Source of the DNA: Streptomyces drozdowiczii | GTDB lineage: Bacteria > Actinomycetota > Actinomycetes > Streptomycetales > Streptomycetaceae | Assembly (NCBI RefSeq): GCF_026167665.1 | Contig: NZ_CP098740.1 | Span: 3,038,001 to 3,102,000 of the forward strand | Length of the DNA stretch: 64,000 nt | Direction of reading: 5' to 3' | Made by a program: the position numbers and the translations under genes | Shown: piece by piece, positions 59,036 through 64,000 of the stretch | Position numbering within the stretch: position 1 is the first letter of the stretch | How the letters are laid out: each line of letters begins with the position of its first letter | The notes under the pieces: generated by a model | Database searches by the model: none | What the model was told of the DNA's origin: nothing | What the model saw: only the letters and a program-made list of their open reading frames with translations

Positions 59036-59224
59036 GTATGACCTCAGTCAGGGTGCGTAGAGGGGTTCAAAAGTGGTCAGCTTTGGACTTTCACACGAAT
59101 AATTCGAGCCAGTCATAAGCAGATTCAGTATGAATACATAAGGCGAAGATCGCTATCTCCGCGCGTAGACCCTTGGGCCGACTGGCCCGACAGGGCTTAT
59201 ATACGCGACGCATACACTGGCCGC

Positions 59225-59497
59225 ATGGCGAAGTGGACACCCAAGCACGAGGCGCCGGAGCCCCTGGAGGGCCCGGTCGTCGCGACCATCACCGGCGGCA
59301 CGATCCTCTGGTTCGTCCTCTTCCTCGTCCAGATCCCGTTCTACAACTGGTACGACGACCACGGCCACCTGTGGTGGGTGTGGACCTGCCTGGCCGGCGC
59401 GGGCCTCGGCCTGATCGGCATCTGGTACGTACGGGGGCGGGACGCGGCCCTCAAGCGCGCGGCGGCGGCATCGGCGGCGGATCCGCAGGCCGACTGA
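59225..59497 (+). CDS. DUF2530 membrane protein
   Basis: This 90-residue protein has two membrane helices (TGGTILWFVLFLVQIPFYNW; LWWVWTCLAGAGLGLIGIWY). It begins AKWTPKHEAPEPLEGPVVAT, which is typical of the actinobacterial DUF2530 family of unknown function. A P-type ATPase gene starts 24 bp downstream, suggesting cotranscription. Confidence 0.9.
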   Translation: MAKWTPKHEAPEPLEGPVVATITGGTILWFVLFLVQIPFYNWYDDHGHLWWVWTCLAGAGLGLIGIWYVRGRDAALKRAAAASAADPQAD

Positions 59498-59521
59498 GGC
59501 GGAGCCCCGTACCGTCGAACC

Positions 59522-61915
59522 ATGACGCAGCGGGCATCCGAACTTTCCGGGGAGCAGCGCGCCGGTGCCCCCGGGCGCGGGCTGACGGCGGCCGAGGTCG
59601 CCGAGCGGATATCGCGGGGCGAGGTCAACGACGTACCGGTGCGGTCCTCGCGGTCGCTGACCGAGATCGTCCGGGCCAACGTCTTCACCCGGTTCAACCT
59701 GATCATCGGCGTGCTCTGGGTGATCATGCTGGCCGTCGCGCCGATCCAGGACAGCCTGTTCGGCTTCGTGATCATCGCCAACACCGGCATCGGCATCGTG
59801 CAGGAGTGGCGGGCCAAGAAGACCCTGGACAGCCTCGCGGTCATCGGTGAGTCGAAACCCGTCGTCCGGCGCGACGGGCAGGCCGCCGAGATCCACACCT
59901 CCGAGATCGTCCTCGGCGACCTGGTCGAGCTGGGCCCCGGGGACAAGGTCGTCGTGGACGGCACGGTCGCCGAGGCGGACGGCCTGGAGGTGGACGAGTC
60001 CCTGCTCACCGGCGAGGCGGACCCGGTCCTCAAGAAGACCGGCGACCCGGTCATGTCCGGCAGCTTCGTCGTCGCCGGCGGCGGCGCGTTCACCGCGACG
60101 AAGGTCGGGCGCGAGGCGTACGCGGCGCAGCTCGCCGAGGAGGCGTCCCGCTTCACGCTCGTCCGGTCCGAGCTGCGCAGCGGCATCTCGACCATCCTGA
60201 AGTACATCACCTGGATGATGGTGCCGACCGCGACCGCCCTGGTGATCAGCCAGCTGGTGGTCAAGGAGCACAACTTCAAGGACTCCGTCGCCCGCACGGT
60301 CGGCGGGATCGTCCCGATGATCCCCGAGGGCCTGGTCCTGCTGACCTCGGTGGCCTTCGCGATCGGGGTCGTACGCCTGGGCCGCAAGCAGTGCCTGGTG
60401 CAGGAGCTGCCCGCCATCGAGGGCCTGGCCCGGGTCGACGTGGTCTGCCTGGACAAGACCGGCACGCTCACCGAGGGCGGCATGGACGTCACGGAGCTGC
60501 GCCCGCTGGGGGACGCCGAGGAACCGTATCTGCGCCGCGTCCTGGCGGCCTTCGGCGCGTCCGAGCCCCGCCCCAACGCCAGCCTCCAGGCCATCATCGA
60601 CGCCTACCCGGCGGCGGAGGAAGGCGCCTGGACGACCACCGGCACCCTGCCCTTCTCCTCCGCCCGCAAGTACAGCGGCGCCGCGTTCACCGAGGACGGC
60701 GGCGCCTCCTCCGCCTGGCTGCTCGGCGCGCCCGACGTGCTGCTGTCCGAGGACGACCCGGCGCTCGCGGAGATCGGGCAGCTCAACGAACAGGGCCTGC
60801 GGGTGCTGCTGCTGGCCCGGGCGCGGGGCGAGCTGGACGCGCCGGACGCGGCCGAAGGGGCGGAGCCGGCAGCCCTCGTCGTACTGGAACAGCGGCTGCG
60901 GCCCGACGCGGGGCGCACCCTCGCGTACTTCGGCGAGCAGCGGGTCGCCACGAAGGTGATCTCGGGCGACAACGCGGTCTCGGTCGGCGCGGTGGCCGCG
61001 AAGCTCGGGATGGAGGGCGCGGACCATCCGCTGGACGCGCGCCGGATGCCCGAGGACACGGACGAGATGGCGTCCGCGATGGAGCGGAACGCGGTGTTCG
61101 GCCGGGTCACCCCGCAGCAGAAGCGGGAGATGGTCGCCGCGCTCCAGTCGCGCGGGCACACGGTCGCGATGACCGGCGACGGCGTCAACGACGTCCTCGC
61201 GCTGAAGGACGCCGACATCGGCGTCTCCATGGGCTCGGGCTCCGAGGCGACGCGCGCGGTCGCCCAGATCGTGCTGCTGAACAACAGCTTCGCGACCCTG
61301 CCGTCGGTGGTCGCCGAGGGCCGCCGCGTGATCGGCAACATCACCCGGGTCGCCACCCTGTTCCTGACGAAGACCGTGTACTCGGTGCTGCTGGCCGTCC
61401 TGGTGGTCTGCTTCCAGGTCGAGTACCCGTTCCTGCCGCGCCATCTGACGCTGCTGTCCACGCTGACGATCGGCGTCCCGGCGTTCTTCCTGGCCCTCGC
61501 CCCGAACAAGGAGCGCGCGCATCCGCACTTCGTGCGCCGCGTCATGCGGTACGCGATCCCCTCGGGCGTCATCTGCGCCGCCGCGACCTTCGTGATGTAC
61601 CTGGTCGCCCGGCACCACTACGCCGGTACGGGCGCGCTGGACGCGGAGACGAGCGCGGCGACGCTCACGCTGTTCCTGGTCTCGATGTGGGTCCTGGCGA
61701 TCATCGCCCGCCCGTACACCTGGTGGCGGATCTGCCTGGTGGCCGCGATGGGCCTGGCGTTCCTGGTGGTGCTCGCGGTGCCGTGGCTCCAGGACTTCTT
61801 CGCGCTGAAGCTGGTGGGCACGCAGATGCCGTGGACGGCGGTGGGCATCGCGGTGGTGGCGTCGGTGGCGCTGGAGTACGCGTGGCGGCTGGTGGGCCGC
61901 CGCTTCGGGGGATGA
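59522..61915 (+). CDS. Cation-transporting P-type ATPase (CtpE-like)
   Basis: This 797-residue P-type ATPase has all catalytic motifs: the TGE loop SLLTGEADPVLKKTG, transmembrane GGIVPMIPEGLVLLTSVAFA, phosphorylation site VCLDKTGTLTEGG, and the hinge TGDGVNDVLALKDADIGVSM. The HAD domain then continues into the C-terminal membrane helices. Length and order match mycobacterial CtpE, linked to calcium transport and cell-wall integrity. The ion must be tested. It is cotranscribed with the DUF2530 gene. Confidence 0.93.
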   Translation: MTQRASELSGEQRAGAPGRGLTAAEVAERISRGEVNDVPVRSSRSLTEIVRANVFTRFNLIIGVLWVIMLAVAPIQDSLFGFVIIANTGIGIVQEWRAKKTLDSLAVIGESKPVVRRDGQAAEIHTSEIVLGDLVELGPGDKVVVDGTVAEADGLEVDESLLTGEADPVLKKTGDPVMSGSFVVAGGGAFTATKVGREAYAAQLAEEASRFTLVRSELRSGISTILKYITWMMVPTATALVISQLVVKEHNFKDSVARTVGGIVPMIPEGLVLLTSVAFAIGVVRLGRKQCLVQELPAIEGLARVDVVCLDKTGTLTEGGMDVTELRPLGDAEEPYLRRVLAAFGASEPRPNASLQAIIDAYPAAEEGAWTTTGTLPFSSARKYSGAAFTEDGGASSAWLLGAPDVLLSEDDPALAEIGQLNEQGLRVLLLARARGELDAPDAAEGAEPAALVVLEQRLRPDAGRTLAYFGEQRVATKVISGDNAVSVGAVAAKLGMEGADHPLDARRMPEDTDEMASAMERNAVFGRVTPQQKREMVAALQSRGHTVAMTGDGVNDVLALKDADIGVSMGSGSEATRAVAQIVLLNNSFATLPSVVAEGRRVIGNITRVATLFLTKTVYSVLLAVLVVCFQVEYPFLPRHLTLLSTLTIGVPAFFLALAPNKERAHPHFVRRVMRYAIPSGVICAAATFVMYLVARHHYAGTGALDAETSAATLTLFLVSMWVLAIIARPYTWWRICLVAAMGLAFLVVLAVPWLQDFFALKLVGTQMPWTAVGIAVVASVALEYAWRLVGRRFGG

Positions 61916-61934
61916 GGCGGCGGCCCTGGCCGGG

Positions 61935-62870
61935 CTACTTCACGTCGACGTAGTCGCCCGTGGCGGTGGCGGCCGGGGTGGTGGACGTACCGGCGAAGCT
62001 GTAGCGCCAGTAGCCGTCGACCGTGGCCTTCACGGTCGTCTTCGCGTCACCCTTGTTGTTCGTCTTGACGGTCTTCACCGTGGTGTAGGTGCTGCTGCCC
62101 TTCTTGCGGAACTGGAGCTTCACGGACTGGCTGGTGTAGCCGTGGTACTTGAAGTCGTCCCAGTTGGCCCGCGAGAGCCAGCCGGTGACGGTGATGGTCT
62201 TGCCCTTCTTGACCGGCTCGGGCGAGGCGTTGACGGTCTGCTTCGACGCGCGCTGCACGAGGGTCGTGCCCAGGTTGTCCTGGACGACGAAGCCGATGTC
62301 GCCCGGGTCGACGTCCTCCGGGTCCTGGCCGTTGAGCGCGACCGCGTAGCCCACGGCCTTCCACTTCGTGGCGTCGGCGTTGCCGAACAGGTCGAACTCG
62401 GGGTAGACCGCGATGTTCCCCTTGCAGGTGGCGACCGTGGCGGACACCTTCTTGCAGACGGGCGTGTCGTCGCCGTAGAACTCGTTGGCCGGGTTGTCGA
62501 ACGAACCGCGGTAGAGCCCGACCTCCAGCATGAAGTCCTCGGCGAAGATGTCCACGTTCGCGGCGTGCGTCACCGTGAAGGTGGTCGGGACGCGCTTGGT
62601 GTACGTGGTCCCCACCACCAGCGGCTTGCCGCCGTTGATCGTGAACTTCGAGAAGGTGAGGTCGAGCGGACCCGGCTCGGCCGCGGGTGCGGCGGAGCGG
62701 GCGCCGGCCTTGGCGGCCGAGGGCGCGGCGGCGGACTGCGCCGCGCGCGCCAGCTCGGCGGTGCTGCCGGTCGAACCGTGCGCGCCGTCGGCCTGGGCGG
62801 CCGACGGAAGGGCGAGAGCGGAAAGGGCCAGGGCGCCGCTGACAGCGGCCACGGTGGCACGTATGCGCAT
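61935..62870 (-). CDS. Secreted protein with Ig/calcium-beta-like modules
   Basis: This 311-residue protein has a signal peptide (VAAVSGALALSALALPSAAQ, cleavage at AQA-DG). A 40-residue Ala-rich linker follows, then two beta-rich modules: LTFSKFTINGGKPLVVG to VVQDNLGTTLVQRA, and KQTVNASPEPVKKGKTITVT to YSFAGTSTTPAATATGDYVD. The second resembles the Streptomyces 'calcium/Ig-like' repeat ending GYWRYSFAGTSTT. The ATG at 62870 has GGGGA 8 bases upstream. It is convergent with the P-type ATPase. Confidence 0.85.
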   Translation of the reverse strand: MRIRATVAAVSGALALSALALPSAAQADGAHGSTGSTAELARAAQSAAAPSAAKAGARSAAPAAEPGPLDLTFSKFTINGGKPLVVGTTYTKRVPTTFTVTHAANVDIFAEDFMLEVGLYRGSFDNPANEFYGDDTPVCKKVSATVATCKGNIAVYPEFDLFGNADATKWKAVGYAVALNGQDPEDVDPGDIGFVVQDNLGTTLVQRASKQTVNASPEPVKKGKTITVTGWLSRANWDDFKYHGYTSQSVKLQFRKKGSSTYTTVKTVKTNNKGDAKTTVKATVDGYWRYSFAGTSTTPAATATGDYVDVK

Positions 62871-63030
62871 GTTCGTTCCCCAAGGTGGAGAAGGGGGCCC
62901 GCCGCGACGGTCGCCGCGCGGGCCCAAGGGTGTCTGTGGAGCCTGATGGCTCGACAGACGAGACGGCTCCCACCTGTGAACGGTTGTGTGTGTCCTGAGA
63001 CTTTTTTGTGAAGGCGCGCTTCCGGTTCGC

Positions 63031-64000
63031 TCAGTCGAACCAGCGGTCCCGGGCCAGCTCGGTCGTGCGGGACGGGTCCTCCAGCAGCGCCGCGACCTCG
63101 AAGCGGCGGGGCCACTGCCCGGCCGCCCATGCCAGGCCCGCCGCGACGCCCTCCAGCGTCGAGGCGTGCACGACTCCGTCCGGGGTGCGCCGCCAGTCGA
63201 GTTCGACGCCGCCCGCGCGGAGTTCGCCGTGTTCGATGTACGTGTCCGGGGTCGCCGGACCCAGCAGCACGCGGACGGACTCGGGCACCTCGTGCTCCTC
63301 GCCGTCGCTCGTGACCTCGGCCGCCACGGTCTCGCCGAGCCGCCGCACCTGGAACAGCTCGGCCAGCTCCGCCGCGTGCGCCGGGGCGACGGGCAGCAGC
63401 GGCAGCCCCTCGGTGAGCGGCAGCAGGTCCGGCGCGTCCGCGATCACCGCGTCCGCCGCGTCGACCACGCGCACCTCGCCGTCCACGACCGCCCGCAGCT
63501 CGTCCGGCAGCGTGACCTGTTCCGGGTCGAGCGCGGACAGCGCGGTGTACAGCGCGTGCAGGTGTACGCCGGTGACCGGGCGGTCCTCGTCGGCGAGCCG
63601 GCCGAGCAGTTCGGCGGCCCCGCCCGGCTCGTCCAGGAGCGCGGCGACCGACGTCCGTACGCCCAGGGCGCGCAGCACCTCGGCGTCCTCGAAGCCGGTC
63701 GCGTCGGCGGAGTCGTAGAGCCCCGCGAGCAGGGGGTCCCCGCCGTGGGTGCGCAGACCCGCCGGGCGGCGGCCGCCCAGCACCGGGTGGCCGCGCAGCC
63801 ACCAGGCGGTGTACGGGCGGACGGACTCCGTGGTGCCGTCCGGAAGCAGCACCCTGACCGGCTGCGTGAGCGCGTCCCGCAACGGCGGCTGCGCCAGCAT
63901 GGCGAGCGCCTGCGGCCAGGCGTCGTCGTCCACCAGGTCCAGGTCGCGTACGGCGACGAGTTCCGTGGCGACCGGCGGCACCGGGCTGTCCGGGAACTGG
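63031..64000 (-). CDS. C-terminal part of a large protein, possibly sacsin-type ATPase (5' end outside window)
   Basis: A continuous minus-strand frame runs from the right edge to a stop at 63031 (323 codons seen). The sequence FPDSPVPPVATEL then AVRDLDLVDDDAWPQALAML, RPYTAWWLRGHPVLGGRRPA, HLHALYTALSALDPEQVTLP and WPRRFEVAALLEDPSRTTEL has no signal peptide and no obvious catalytic motif. I am reminded of the C-terminus of the large actinobacterial proteins with a sacsin-like HATPase N-domain, but the defining N-terminus is outside the window. Confidence 0.55.
   Translation of the reverse strand, partial: QFPDSPVPPVATELVAVRDLDLVDDDAWPQALAMLAQPPLRDALTQPVRVLLPDGTTESVRPYTAWWLRGHPVLGGRRPAGLRTHGGDPLLAGLYDSADATGFEDAEVLRALGVRTSVAALLDEPGGAAELLGRLADEDRPVTGVHLHALYTALSALDPEQVTLPDELRAVVDGEVRVVDAADAVIADAPDLLPLTEGLPLLPVAPAHAAELAELFQVRRLGETVAAEVTSDGEEHEVPESVRVLLGPATPDTYIEHGELRAGGVELDWRRTPDGVVHASTLEGVAAGLAWAAGQWPRRFEVAALLEDPSRTTELARDRWFD

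Overview
This 64 kb window is very GC-rich, and its coding sequences have strongly G/C-biased third codon positions. GTG and TTG starts are common and many neighbouring genes overlap by ATGA or GTGA. Together with a conservon, DUF397, DUF6879, Scr1-type XRE regulators and actinobacterial SerC, this points to a Streptomyces chromosome or a very close relative. I saw no rRNA, tRNA, CRISPR array, insertion sequence or prophage.

Layout. From 0 to 5 kb there are hypothetical genes, a dienelactone-hydrolase-like protein whose nucleophile is missing, a kinase-fold protein and an lspA. From 5 to 14 kb there is one long minus-strand operon: TIGR03084 protein, AtuA-like protein, carboxylase beta, biotin carboxylase/BCCP, acyl-CoA dehydrogenase and CoA ligase. 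It resembles the acyclic-terpene/branched acyl-CoA (Atu/Liu) pathway and has a palindromic operator at its head. From 14 to 17.4 kb there is an HxlR/MFS divergent pair and an EamA exporter. From 17.6 to 22.9 kb lies a complete conservon (cvnA-B-C-D plus CYP157-type and CYP154-type P450s). From 23 to 25.9 kb are serC, Uma2, GNAT and PPOX genes. From 25.9 to 31.6 kb a giant TPR-CHAT protein faces a small acidic protein and a DUF6338 membrane protein.

From 31.6 to 45.7 kb the content is accessory and regulatory. It holds a surface beta-propeller protein, an SGNH hydrolase, an XRE-cupin regulator, a TetR, a TTA-containing XRE/DUF397 pair, a double CMD protein, a CAT-like acetyltransferase, and a small-protein/DUF6879/Scr1/NUDIX/unknown-protein array. 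An aldo-keto reductase diverges from a LuxR-type regulator over two inverted repeats. From 45.8 to 50 kb are VOC proteins and a TetR-autoregulated-looking operon (SRPBCC, DUF4166, TetR, membrane-anchored EEP phosphatase). From 50 to 64 kb are a choice-of-anchor A surface protein, hydrolases, pip, an AKR, a MarR/MFS pair, a purine permease, a CtpE-like P-type ATPase, a secreted protein, and the 3' end of a large protein.

A striking window-wide pattern is that four otherwise normal genes (AtuA-like, cvnC, SGNH hydrolase, XRE-cupin) are each split by a frameshift that one extra base would repair. At least two of these lie in C/G runs of five. One further gene has a premature TGA, and a DUF6000-like gene may have one extra base. 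The four missing-base cases look more like sequence under-calling than biology. Taken at face value, though, the cvnC lesion fuses CvnC in frame to the GTPase CvnD. The most promising little-described biology is the CHAT/DUF6338 locus, the SRPBCC/DUF4166/TetR/EEP operon with twin operators, and the DUF6879/Scr1/NUDIX/unknown array.
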